Assembly: GCA_010093515.1 (NCBI GenBank)
Contig: MU001670.1
Location: 1,828,003 to 1,892,002 of the forward strand
Length of the DNA stretch: 64,000 bases
Direction: 5' to 3'
Source of the DNA: Lineolata rhizophorae
Lineage: Eukaryota; Ascomycota; Dothideomycetes; Lineolatales; Lineolataceae
Shown here: piece after piece, positions 22,912 to 33,074 of the stretch
Layout of the letters: every line of letters starts with the position of its first letter
Position numbering within the stretch: position 1 is the first letter of the stretch
Program-made: the position numbers and the translations under genes
Notes under the pieces: generated by a model
Database searches by the model: none
Told to the model about the DNA's origin: nothing
The model's input: the letters and a program-made list of their open reading frames with translations, nothing else

Positions 22912-23409
22912 CGACCTTTAGGGTTTCGCTCAAGGCAGACGTTCAGACCATCATCATCCACTCTCAGCACTGTTCACAAGACCACGCTTCCAACTACACT
23001 TCTCTCGCTTCCAATTCGTTCGAGCGTTTCCTTCTGTTTCCGCGCCGCGCACTTGTCTTTTATCCAGCTGCTTTCCCACACAACCACAATCCGCTTTCCG
23101 CAGCTAGGCACGCTTCAGTCACCAGGCATCGACCGAGTCATAAATTATTCGCGAGTATCGCCTTCTTTAATTTTTGCTCTCTCCGCCCTTCAGCTTTCAG
23201 TGTTCTTCAGGCTTTCCATTTCACCGGAAAGCGTTCGAGTCATCCTCTTTTCCTGTTCCGAGTCCGAATTTTCCTCTATTTTCTTACCGTTGTACTCTTC
23301 TCGGACTCCCTCTCCGTCAGCTTGATACTATATATCAAGCGTCTTCCTCTCGTCTCAATCAACCACTTTCACCGCACTCTACCTTTCTCTTCTTTGAGTT
23401 CAGTCAGCC

Positions 23410-23433
23410 ATGGGTCGCGGCGGCTACAACTAA
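23410..23433 (+). CDS. Micropeptide ORF 1, MGRGGYN
   Basis: Seven-codon ORF ending in TAA. It opens at the first ATG after the TATA box, more than 470 nt into the leader, in a strong context (CAGCCATGG). Codons are GGT CGC GGC GGC TAC AAC after the ATG. The peptide is small, basic and Gly/Tyr-rich with no signal sequence; a role is unknown. Recurrence of the same peptide with other codons downstream is the reason to call it coding. Confidence 0.6.
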   Translation: MGRGGYN

Positions 23434-23597
23434 AGCCCATCTTCTCTCACGCAAAGCTTTTGAAGCATCTCACAGAGAGAGCACTTGAACCTTCGACCAT
23501 TAACCACACATCGAGCCAACACCACTCGACTCCTGTTTCGAGAATTCCATCCACTCAACTCAACAACATCACACTACTCACCATCACCGTCTTCACC

Positions 23598-23621
23598 ATG
23601 GGCCGGGGCGGGTACAACTAA
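23598..23621 (+). CDS. Micropeptide ORF 2, MGRGGYN
   Basis: Second seven-codon ORF with the identical peptide, 164 nt after the stop of ORF 1, again in a good context (TTCACCATGG) and ending in TAA. Compared with ORF 1, three of six sense codons after the ATG differ (GGC/GGT, CGG/CGC, GGG/GGC), all silently. The flanking sequences of the two ORFs are not alike, so this is not a recent tandem duplication. Confidence 0.6.
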   Translation: MGRGGYN

Positions 23622-23705
23622 GTTGTATTCATTCCACACCGTCCTATTTTTATCCGCACAACCACATCTCGTGTCATCCAGACGATAACTATCGTCACCG
23701 TTCCG

Positions 23706-23732
23706 ATGCTCGGCCGCGGAGGTTACAGCTGA
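23706..23732 (+). CDS. Micropeptide ORF 3, MLGRGGYS
   Basis: Third ORF, eight codons plus TGA, 84 nt after ORF 2. It keeps GRGGY with codons GGC CGC GGA GGT TAC and varies at both ends (an extra Leu after Met, Ser for Asn). The start context (TTCCGATGC) is weaker than in ORFs 1 and 2, which would fit a last cistron reached by few ribosomes. Confidence 0.5.
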   Translation: MLGRGGYS

Positions 23733-24000
23733 TTCCCGGGTTGGATTTGGGCTGGACATATGGAGGCTTTCTGTTTTCTTCTCGTTTGTTGTTGTAATGC
23801 TTTGGAGGGAGGAATAGAGGCTCGCGGCCCTAGCGGCTTGCTGAGCTTCCCCAACCAGCTGGCATGGCGTTGGGTCGTTTGCCATTTTGAGCGTTCATTG
23901 CATAGCGTGGACTGGTTTCGTTTGCGTTCTCGTTTTGGTTTTCTTTCTCGCTTCGGCATTTATTCCTGTTTCTTAATGTTTTTCTCGTACTTTGTCCAGC

Positions 24001-24265
24001 GTTATTTGCATCTTCGTCGTCATTGGTTTACTTCCCTTCCATTCATTCTTTTACTTCGTCTTCACAACTCTTCCCCTTCAATTTATTCTCCTCTTCGCAC
24101 GATTTCTAATTCAACTTTTGCTTTCCAGCGTAGCATTTCAGGCGCTTGGGAGGGTCTAGATATTTATTTCGACAACATTTCCTACTATTCGCCTTCACTG
24201 AATTTTTGTCTCGTTTCGAATTTGGACTTTATTTTCCGACGCAGAACCTGTGGGGCGCAACTTTG
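24001..24265. other. Intergenic, probable 3' region of the micropeptide unit
   Basis: T-rich sequence between the micropeptide unit and the MSS1 stop codon. A frame from 23760 to 24296 (178 codons) spans it, but its product is rich in Phe, Ser, Leu and Arg as chance translation of T/C-rich DNA would be, and it runs into the MSS1 last exon on the other strand. I do not call it a gene. Confidence 0.4.
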
Positions 24266-26520
24266 TCAGTGCATGAAGTTAGAAATCCCGAAATAGCTAC
24301 TCGAGAGCCCGACAAACTGCCTTCCCAATTCCCATTTTTTTAAAAAAAAATTAAAAAAAAAAAGGAGGGCGAACGGGGAGAAGGGCGATACGAACTTTTC
24401 AAAAACCACCCCCAGCACCTCCTCCACATCTCCAGCCTCGCCCATACCAGTAATACGGGCTAGACAATCGGCCGCACCTCGCAGGCTCTCTGCCGCGAGC
24501 ACGATGTCGATGTCGGCGTCGACATCTCCGCATGCGAAGCCATCTTCATGCTCTCCGCCGACCGCGGTGAGAAAGTCGCGTAGGTGAGCCGAACAGTCCT
24601 CGAGGAGGAGTCGATGCCGCTCGGTGGCGCTCAGCGACTCCTGCCACACAGAAGGATCGGCCCCCGCTGTGTCACTGTCGGCGACATCTAGAACTAGGGG
24701 GCACGTGATATCTCTAAAAACCCCGACAAGACCCTGTAGAAATTGCTGGATGTTCCCTGCATCACATGTGCTCCGTCCGATTTCAGGTTCGCTAGCTGCC
24801 TTGCACGAGACGGTAAAGACTTTCTCCGGTGGGAGTGGCGATAGCACGTCCCCAATTTGCTTTTGCAGGTGTGCTTTGAAGGCCCGGATGCCCTCCGGGC
24901 CGCTAGGATAGTCTGGCACTAGATCCATCTTGTTAACAGCGACGACGACGTTCTGCTTCTCAACGATGCATCTACGTGCCGTCTCAGCCACTTCTGGGTC
25001 AATATCTAAGCGAATCTCGCCTGAAGATGCCTCTCGATGCAGGCACAAGACAACGATGACCACGTCAGATGCCAGGGCGCGTTGCTTGGCGCGCTTGATA
25101 CCCTCCTGCTCCACCTCGCCCACCATCGAATCAAGCACCCTGTCCAGGCCACGCACGTTCTGCCCAGATGCACCGGCCATAGGCGGCCCCGGCATCGTGT
25201 CCTGCACCCCCGCCTCAGCCTCCACCCGAGCTACCGCCCTCCGTAGCCCCGCCATATCACCCAGCTTACAGTACCACCCGCCGATGTCGATTCCCACTTC
25301 GACCACGTCTCTCGTGGTGCCGGCTTCCTTACTCACGATGGCTGCCTCGCGTCCCACGACGCGGTTGAGCAGCGAGCTCTTACCGACATTGGGCGCGCCC
25401 AGCAGCGCCACGCCGATACCGCTACGCAGCATCTCGCCCCGCACGGCGTTAGCCGCGTGCGCATCGACGGCGCGCCGCAGCGCGCGCACCTGGCCTGCGA
25501 CGGAGCCCGCCAGCTGCACAGGTGACTCGTCGAAGTGTTGGTCCTCAGCGAAGTCGATCAGTGCCTCAAGCTCCGCGCGGGCGCGCAGCAGTGCCGCGCG
25601 CCACGCCTCGTAGCGCGCCGCGAGCGCGCCCTGCCCGCCGATGCTACTCATACCGCGCGTTGCCACGCGGCGCTGCATCTCAGTCGAGGCGGCCAGCGTG
25701 TCGCCGAGCGCCTCGATCTGCGTCACGTCGAGGCGGCCGTGCGCGAAAGCACGCCGCGTAAACTCGCCAGGTTCGGCGTAGCGGATGCGATGCGCGGGAG
25801 TCGGCTGGGAGGTGCGGCAGCGCGGGATGGCGGACAGGACGGCTTTGACGACGGCAGGACCGCCGTGGACGTGTAGCTCGAGAACGTCTTCGCCGGTGAC
25901 TGTACGAGGCGAGGGGAGGAAGAGGACGAGAGCCGAGAAGTCGAGGATGCCATCCTTGCTGGGTGGTGACGAGGGCGGTGCAGAAGGGTCGTAGAGGGTG
26001 CGAAGGGCAGCATACCGGGCTTTGGGAAAGGGCTGGTAGGGACAGAGAGAGCGGTAGATCTTAGATGCGGAATTGTGTTCAGCGCTAGTCACAGGCGGGG
26101 AAGATACTGAATGCGTGCGGGTAAGGAAAGAAAAAGTGGGCTTGAGGGAAAGCGTACGTCGGCGCAGGCTGGGCCGGATATGCGAATGACGGCTATCGCG
26201 GCTCGGCCAGGGGCGGTAGAGAGAGCGTAGATGGTGGAGTCGGCGTCGCTCATAGCGTAGGTGCCGGCGCACCGCTGGGACGGCGAAGGCGCTCCTCTCC
26301 TGCGCGCATCATAGCGGCGGCCGCTAAGCAGCAACGGCACGAACCGCGCATGGCTCGAGGCGGCAGGCAATGCTCCGGCGGCTCGCAGGGGTACGCGGGA
26401 CGCAGAAAAGGCACGACGGGGCCTGTCGAGGCCCAGAACGCGGCAGCAAGGGCAGCACAGACGGGAGGAGGCGTACAAGAGGGTTTTGGACGCGTCCAGA
26501 GCGCGGCTCCGTAGGTCCAT
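24266..26520 (-). CDS. MSS1: Mitochondrial tRNA-modification GTPase MSS1 (MnmE/TrmE family)
   Basis: With Mto1 it installs the xm5U34 wobble modification on mitochondrial tRNAs. About 693 aa. Exons on the minus strand are 26520-26158, 26059-24392 and 24316-24266. Exon 1 has an Arg/Ser-rich presequence and then STIYALSTAPGRAAIAVIR, the TrmE N-domain; the formyl-THF region continues in exon 2 (GEDVLELHVHGG, YAEPGEFTRRAF). G motifs are GAPNVGKSS, TTRDVVE, DMAG and NKMD. The family ends in Cys-(Ile/Val)-Gly-Lys. Here the best model is FEKF plus a 75 nt in-frame intron plus FVGLSSS, so the invariant Cys reads Phe. If the weak GTATCG donor is not used, 25 hydrophobic residues lie in between. Confidence 0.85.
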
Positions 26521-26840
26521 GGGAGTCGAGCCTTCACGACACGTTCGATTTTAGCTGCTGGCCCGGTCGCCCAAAGCAGCGATGCAGCCGGGCGCTGGAT
26601 TGGATGGCTTCTGATCCTGCCGCGCGCCCGTGCCTCGGCGCCTCGATGCAAAAAAAGCCCAGACGGTGAGGGGAGAGAGGGTGGGAGCTGGCGCCCGAGG
26701 CCTTGCCCCTGGCCCCTCAGGCCCCGGATGCGGGTCTACCTTGACCCGGACCGAGGCCCTGGTCCGTCCTCGTCCTCCCACAAAAATTTCGCGGATGAAT
26801 TTCGTGGTTGGAGGCGGCGGCTCGCCAGAATCCACTCGCC
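26521..26840. promoter_or_regulatory. Bidirectional promoter MSS1/MAK16
   Basis: 320 bp between divergent start codons. GC-rich, no TATA box seen. No specific factor site recognised. Confidence 0.45.
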
Positions 26841-27948
26841 ATGGCCTCCGACGAGATCGTCTGGCAGGTCATCAACCAACAATTCTGTTCCTACAAGCTA
26901 AAGTATGTCAATCGCCGCCTATCGCGCTTCCGTCTACATAGGACCACCTCGAGCTAACCCCCCCCCTCCCCCTCGCCACCACTACCACAGAACCACCAAA
27001 GACCAGACTTTCTGCCGCAACGAATACAACGTTACAGGCCTCTGCGGCCGGCAAGCGTGCCCGCTCGCGAACTCGCGCTATGCGACCGTGCGCGCACACC
27101 CCGACACGGGCGCCCTGTACCTGTACATCAAAACGATCGAGCGCGCCCACACGCCCGCCAAGTGGTGGGAGCGCGTACGGCTCTCGCGCAACTACGCCAC
27201 GGCCCTGCAGCAGCTCGATGACCGTCTCGCCTACTGGCCCAAGTTCCTCGTCCACAAGTGCAAGCAGCGTCTCACCCGCCTGACCCAGGTCGCCATCCGC
27301 GCCAAGCGCCTCGCGCGGGAGGAGGACCGCCTTGGCGAGAGGCTGGTGCCGAAGCTCGCGCCAAAGGTGCGCCGCAGGGAGGCTACGAGGGAGCGCAAGG
27401 CTGAGGCGGCAGCTAAGGTTGAGAGGGCAATTGAGAGGGAGCTGGTCGAAAGGTTGAGGAGCGGCGCCTATGGCGACAGGCCGTTGAACGTGGAGGAGGC
27501 CGTTTGGAAGAAGGTGCTGAAAGGCCTGGAGCGCGAGGGCGACGGCATGCGGGATATGGATTTAGACGAGGGAATCGAGGAAGAGAAAGAGGAGGTAGAG
27601 GAAGAATGGGAGAAGGAAAATGGAGTTGGTGAGGTCGAGTACGTCAGCGACGTGGAGGAGTCGGACGACGAGGATGTCGCCGACTTGGAGGACTGGATCG
27701 GAGCAGAGAGTGACGAGGAGGGCGATGAGGAACCTGAAGACGACGAAGACGAAGAGACTGGGAAGCTGGACAAGGACATGGAAGATTCAACGGGCGAGCA
27801 GAAAAAGAGCCCGGCCACGCTCAAGAGGAAACGTCCCACCACGACGCGGCAGAACAAACCAAATAAGAAGGGAGGCAAAGGACCTAAGCGGAAGATCGAG
27901 TATGAGATTGAAAACGAACCGCCGGCGCGGCAAACTTTACTAGCGTAG
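26841..27948 (+). CDS. MAK16: Ribosome biogenesis protein MAK16
   Basis: Nucleolar factor of pre-60S (25S rRNA) assembly, 339 aa. Exons are 26841-26902 and 26991-27948; the 88 nt intron contains GAGCTAAC and separates MASDEIVWQVINQQFCSYKL from KTTKDQTFCRNEYNVTGLC. The conserved Cys residues (QQFCSYK, QTFCRNEYNVTGLCGRQACPL) probably bind the Fe-S cluster reported for the family. The ribosomal L28e-like N-domain is followed by a Lys/Arg helix (about 110-190) and a very acidic region (EEEKEEVEEEWEKE to EEPEDDEDEE), then a basic tail, as in yeast Mak16. Confidence 0.96.
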
Positions 27949-28346
27949 GAGTTTCCATCGGGCGTTTGTTGTTCGGAGATGTCTGAGTCGCATAAGGGCA
28001 ATGCCTCAGGGGTGTGATTTCAGGAATACACTGGGCAAGCTAAGTTTTCAGGCTGGAGAGCGAGGACATAGCATTGTAGACTTTAGTAGCTTAAGAATAC
28101 TCCCTTCGACATTACGAAGGTTTTATGAACGGCAGGTGCGTACTATTAGCTTTCAACCTGTAAGTTTTTCGCATATTTTATCGTTCGAATCCATGACCGG
28201 CAACACGACACGAGACCTCCCTACACATCACGATCGACTCACATACATTGTTCATATGAAAGTGAAAGATAACGGACTATGTACGATACAGTCCCTTCTC
28301 TCCGCTAAGTTACAACTCCGAAGAAATTTTAGCAATAGACTTCTAT
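27949..28346. other. Convergent 3' ends of MAK16 and the complex I subunit
   Basis: 398 bp between two stop codons, AT-richer than the genes. It should hold both 3' UTRs. No perfect UGUANAUA was found here on the minus strand; a TATGTACG (one mismatch) is present at about 28278. Confidence 0.5.
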
Positions 28347-30831
28347 CTACGCCGAAGCCGCTGCTTGAGGAGGCCCATAGTGTACTTGTGGATTAGGTTC
28401 GCCCGGTGCCAAGAAGTTGGTCTGCGGATTCTTCGCCGCCTTCGCCACTGAACAGCGCGCCATTGTCGGTGAACTACATTGTGCAGTCAGCACACAATCG
28501 TTACCAGAAAAATATCAGTATAGTAGAAGCGGGTAGATGTATACCTTCGTGATATTGAATCGGTGAAAAAGAAGTTCTCAATAATCCTCTTGAACGGCTC
28601 ACCAGTAACCTTGCTGCCTTTGTTCTGATCCACCAGCTGAACCTTGCTAAGCGCAGAGAGGCTGGCCGGCTCTACTACATCGTAGCGGCGAAGCGCCGGC
28701 GAGATTTCTTCCATGCGGTCCCGAAGAGCCTCCACGTCATCATATGGAAGCGGCGTACCAACATACTCGCTAACTGCACGAACAATCTTCCAGTCCTCGC
28801 GCGCCGCGCCGTAGAGGGAGGTGGCTGCGCGGCCCATCTGTACACGGCCTTCGGTGTTTACGAAAGTACCAGACTTCTCAGTGTAAGCAGCCCCAGGAAG
28901 CACTACGTCAGCAAATTGAGCACCGCGGTCGCCGTGGTGTCCTTGATAGATGACAAAGGCCGCCTTAGGAATATCGGCCTCGGTGATCTCATCTGCACCG
29001 AGCAGCCAGATCATCTTGGGGACAGTAGAAGCAGTCGTTGGCGAAGGAACAGTAAAACCAACCTCGTACGCCGCTGAGCGCGAGGCGGCCCTCTGGAGGA
29101 CGTTGTAACCATTCCATTCAGGGGTCAGGAAGTTGGCTTTGTTTTTCTCAACGAAAGACCCCACCGTCTCAAAAATGACCTTCGCGTCTGGATGCTCAAC
29201 AGCACCACTACCCACGACGATCATTGGCTTCTTGGCGGCAGCAAGCTTCTTGCCGAAAGTCCCGGCGAGAGCTTCTTTCAGGGCCCCAACATCGGACCCT
29301 AGCTTCTCGTACTCGAATGTACTCTCGAAATCCTCACCAACGAGGCCTATCTCGAGATCGGAACGGATCCACTGCTTCCGAATGCGGGCATTCAAGCTTG
29401 CAGCTTCGTGGCGAGGGTTGGTTCCAACAAGAAGAATAGCATCGGCTTCCTCGACGCCGTAGATCTTCGAGTTGAACGTATAATTGGCCCGAACGTCGAT
29501 TCCGTGGGCGACGGGCTCGCTACCCTGCGGTTGATCTAGCGCTAGGTTCTCCGAGCCAAGCTTATTGAGCAGGTCCTTCAAGGCAACTAGCGACTCGGTT
29601 TCCACGAGATGACCCACGATGGCCTTGAACTCATCTCCCTTAGGAACTATACGTTGATACGCGTTCCCAATTTCGACCAACGCTTGTTCCCATGTCGCCG
29701 GCTGGAAAGAGTCATTTTGCCGGATTAGCGGAACCGTGAGGCGCTGGGTGCTAAGTCCATCACAGGCGAATCGTGATTTGTCGTTGATCCACTCCTCGTT
29801 AATGTCATCATTCAGGCGTGGCAAAATCCTCAAAACCTGTAGCCCTCTCGCATCCACTCGAATATTAGAGCCGAGACCATCCATAACATCGACAGTCTCG
29901 GTATGGTATAGCTCCCAAGGTCTCGCCTTGAACGCATACGGTTTTGAGGTAAGCGCACCGACGGGACACAGGTCGATGACGTTGCCCGACATCTCCGAGT
30001 CCAAGGCAGTCTCGAGATACGTGCCGATCTGCATGTTGTTTCCTCGGCCAGACGAGCCTAGTTCCGGCGCACCGGCGATATCGTTCGCGAATCGTACGCA
30101 ACGTGTGCAGTGAATACATCGATTCATCGACGTCTGTCAATTGTTAGACTAATTGGAGTATGTTGGCGGTATATAATTGCCATACCTTAATCAGGGGGCC
30201 AATGTTCTTGTCCTCAACAGCACGCTTGCCGCCGAGCTCGTGGAACCGACCACGGTCTGCGCCGTACCGCATTGACTGATCTTGCAGGTCACATTCACCT
30301 CCTTGGTCACAAATGGGGCAGTCCAACGGATGATTGGATAACAGGAACTCCATGATACCCTCTCGAGCCTTATGGACGAGCGGTGAGTCCGTCTTGACGC
30401 TCATTCCCGGCTGTACAGGCCAGGCACACGATGCGACCGGCTTTGGGGCTCTTTCAACCTCCACTAGACACATGCGACAGTTACCAGCGATCATGAGCTT
30501 CTCGTGATAGCAGTATCGGGGGATAGTGAGGCCGGCCTTCTCGCAGGCCTGGATCAAGGCGGAACCGGCTGGAGAAGGGCATGGTTAGCAGCGTATTCGA
30601 GTCAGGGGTCAAAGGCAGCATTTGACTAACCTTCAATGGATACCTTCTTTCCGTCTGCAGCAGATGTCAGTAAAGCGTCGTCCGCAAAATTCGGTCGTGT
30701 CGGGCGAACGCACCTATGGTGAGCTCCACGTCGGCTGGCCTTTGCGGCGTCGCATAAAAGCACCGGACGGCATTGAGACACGACCGCTTCTTCGGCCGGC
30801 CCAGCGAGCGAGCCAGATGCTGCCGCAGCAT
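28347..30831 (-). CDS. nuo-78: NADH:ubiquinone oxidoreductase 78 kDa subunit, mitochondrial (NDUFS1/nuo-78)
   Basis: Largest complex I subunit, with three Fe-S clusters in the electron-input arm; 746 aa. Exons on the minus strand are 30831-30714, 30654-30631 (24 nt), 30568-30186, 30133-28545 and 28473-28347. The start [16 protein letters not shown] is a mitochondrial presequence. Exons 2-3 rebuild [26 protein letters not shown]. Cluster ligands are in [35 protein letters not shown] and [13 protein letters not shown]. The last exon supplies SSPTMARCS and NPQTNF, the conserved C-terminus, which is missed if the intron is read through. Length agrees with the Neurospora homologue (about 744). Confidence 0.96.
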
Positions 30832-33074
30832 TGTACAAGGCGACGAGCGACAACAGTGGGCGGCGGAATGCGTGGGACAACTGGAGTGGCGAGAGTGTTG
30901 GCGACGTTGATATCACCCGCTAGAGGTTGGCTCCCCCATCAGACGGGTGAGGAGCTCTCGGCTATGGCTACTGCGCCAAGCTTGCCAACGGCCATGCCGT
31001 AATGAGGTTGCGCGCGCTCCCATTGGTCCGTATCCATTTGCCTCCTCCGCCTCCTCTGCTACCACGACAAGCATTCAAAATTACTGTCATCACGGAAAAG
31101 GTATTATGAGTGCAGAAGGCGAAAGGCCCGGACACAATGACCTTGTATCTGCGATGCGCGTCTTGGATTTCAGAGCCGCCGCTAGACTTTGACCAGCAAG
31201 CCTCAAGAAGATGCTAAGCCGTTGCTCAGGGGCGCTAAAGTCTCTCAGTAATTTGTCCATCTGCCGAATCGATATCGAGTCCATAATAAATCAGTCAGGT
31301 GTGAACTGAAAGCAGGAATGTGAGTCAGAGTTCGACCAACGGTGCAAGCACAATTCTTCAAAGTACGAGTGGGCTTTGACATCAAGATACAGGAAACATT
31401 GCGCAGGACATGTCGTGATATCCTCCGAATTCCGCCTTTGGAACACTCCTGATTCCTACTCTAAAGCATGGCTACACATTGTTAGGGGATTCATCTATCT
31501 CATCAATCCTACATCCGGAGTGGGGGAATACCACTTAGAGAAGTGTAATCTGCTACTTTGAAAATGGCCGGAAAAGATTAAGGCGAAATTCACCTTTCCG
31601 CGTTTCGATGCAAGAGAGTGAGTTAGCCCTTCGGGCATCGTACTTCTCGATGGCACAAGCAATAAAATCCTCATAGCATTGAGGAAAGCTATCCTTCATT
31701 CCTAGCTTGACTCATTTGAGTGCCTCGTTTGTCTACTACGTATTCACCTAACAGAACGTTGGTTGAAAAGGCTAACAAAAATCGAAATGCTTCTAAGGCC
31801 TAGGCGAGCCGGGGGGGGCGCGGTCGTCAAATTAAAAGCAGCTCTGAGGAGGAAATTAGGATTATTATTATAGTCCTTGAAAATCCGCGGAAAGTTTGCA
31901 GCTTATGGAATCTGGAACATAAGATCGCAGCTCTACATGACCAGCAGAATAAGGAATCAAGCGGAGATTTATTTGTCATGTCGACTTACTTAGGCTTGGT
32001 ATCATATTTATGTGCAGTCTTTGAGAATGTTGACCCTAGGGCATGTGAACTAGCTGAGTTGGTAATGAACTGGCCGACATTCCTGAGGAGAACTGGCACC
32101 TATTTTACCGAGATTCTCTCATCGCAGCGCGATTTTTCCATCTGTCAAGAACGACTAAGAGGCCACCACTTATGTTTCCTGCTCTGTCATCATTATCTCT
32201 CCCTCCGTCCCTCGTCGCCGGCCACCCTAGAATGAACACGCACGATATCCGTGACATAGAATTGTTTCAGCGGGCTCTTCTGGCATGCGACCGTGCTGTT
32301 CGGAATGGCCACTATCGTACTTTGGCCTTACCTTGCCGGCAATGAGGTCTTAGCAGATAGAAATGATTCATTCCTTCTCCGAAATACCTTTGCATAAAAA
32401 AGGGGAAGGCTTGCCAAGTCGCACGAGTTCGGAAACGGGATGCGCTTAGCTTGGCAGGCTTCCACTTTAGGATTAGCTTCACCACGACATCACGTGGATA
32501 ATCGCTGCAGCTAGTTTTAAATTTTGAGGCGCACGAGCCCAAAACTTTCACTCTCCTTAACTCATTCACGGACATGATTTATTGTAGGAAGATTCGAGGG
32601 AGCCTCCGGGCCTGTCACCTCATTTTCCTCTACAACATGCTCCCAGAGCAACGACATCATAGCTGGAGTGCAGACAGGAGTGAAGCTCCCGTTGTCGGCT
32701 TTCCTTACCAACGATGCCACATGCTCGAATTCCAGCTCATGTCCCTCAAGCGCAAGTATCCTGAAAGCTAAGGCTTCAAGGTATTGCTTCGCTTAGGACG
32801 ATACTCCCTCGCAAGCAGTGAACAAGTACACGGATCATAGCCCTTCGCGCTTTTGACGACCAGCTTCTGCGCAGTCTCTACTGAAGATCTATCATGAAGC
32901 AAAACCACTACTAATTTCATAGTATGAATCATCAGGATATCATTATATCGTACACCGGACACCTCTACAAAATTATCCGCCTACAGGAACCATCTTCCCT
33001 TACACCTGTTGCGTCCTATGATACTCTGGTACATATGAAATAATACCAATGTTAGGCCATGGAGTTGTAGCACC
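30832..33074. other. 2.2 kb without an intact gene
   Basis: Begins with the promoter of the complex I gene and ends with the 3' UTR of SPC97. Composition is AT-richer and every frame is broken. Around 32570-32962 two adjacent minus-strand frames read protein-like (see the separate entry). Elsewhere only short frames without recognisable similarity occur. A run of eight G lies near 31810. Confidence 0.5.
32577..32962 (-). pseudogene. Possible decayed coding fragment, repeat-like helices
   Basis: Two consecutive minus-strand frames (32962-32768 and about 32771-32577, shifted relative to each other) translate into Leu/Val-rich helices such as TAQKLVVKSAKGYDP and FEHVASLVRKADNG followed by MMSLLWEHVVEEN. 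The periodic pattern resembles the helical repeats seen after NACHT domains in fungal proteins (TEEVVKAAA...VMTLLL), but identity is low. This could be a remnant of such a host gene or chance. Weak call. Confidence 0.2.

Larger units (their letters stand above)
22940..24000 (+). other. Probable polycistronic micropeptide transcription unit
   Basis: Inferred transcript with a C/T-rich leader and three short ORFs at 23410, 23598 and 23706 that share the core GRGGY. The leader (about 470 nt), the first spacer (164 nt) and the second spacer (84 nt) contain no ATG on this strand; the next ATG after the third ORF is at 23760. Such a layout allows serial initiation by reinitiation or leaky scanning. 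The transcript ends are guesses; the 3' part may run towards the convergent MSS1 stop at 24266. I do not know a described gene of this kind in fungi. In animals, tarsal-less/mille-pattes is a precedent for several related tiny peptides on one mRNA. Confidence 0.6.

Noticed and set aside
23760-24296. 178-codon frame after the micropeptide ORFs, which would make them uORFs
   Set aside because: Its product is Phe/Ser/Leu/Arg-rich with no domain, it overlaps the MSS1 last exon on the other strand, and uORFs rarely encode the same peptide three times. The uORF reading is kept as a minor alternative.
28190-28205. B-box-like GTTCGAATCC
   Set aside because: No A-box upstream and no acceptor stem; chance match in a 3' spacer.
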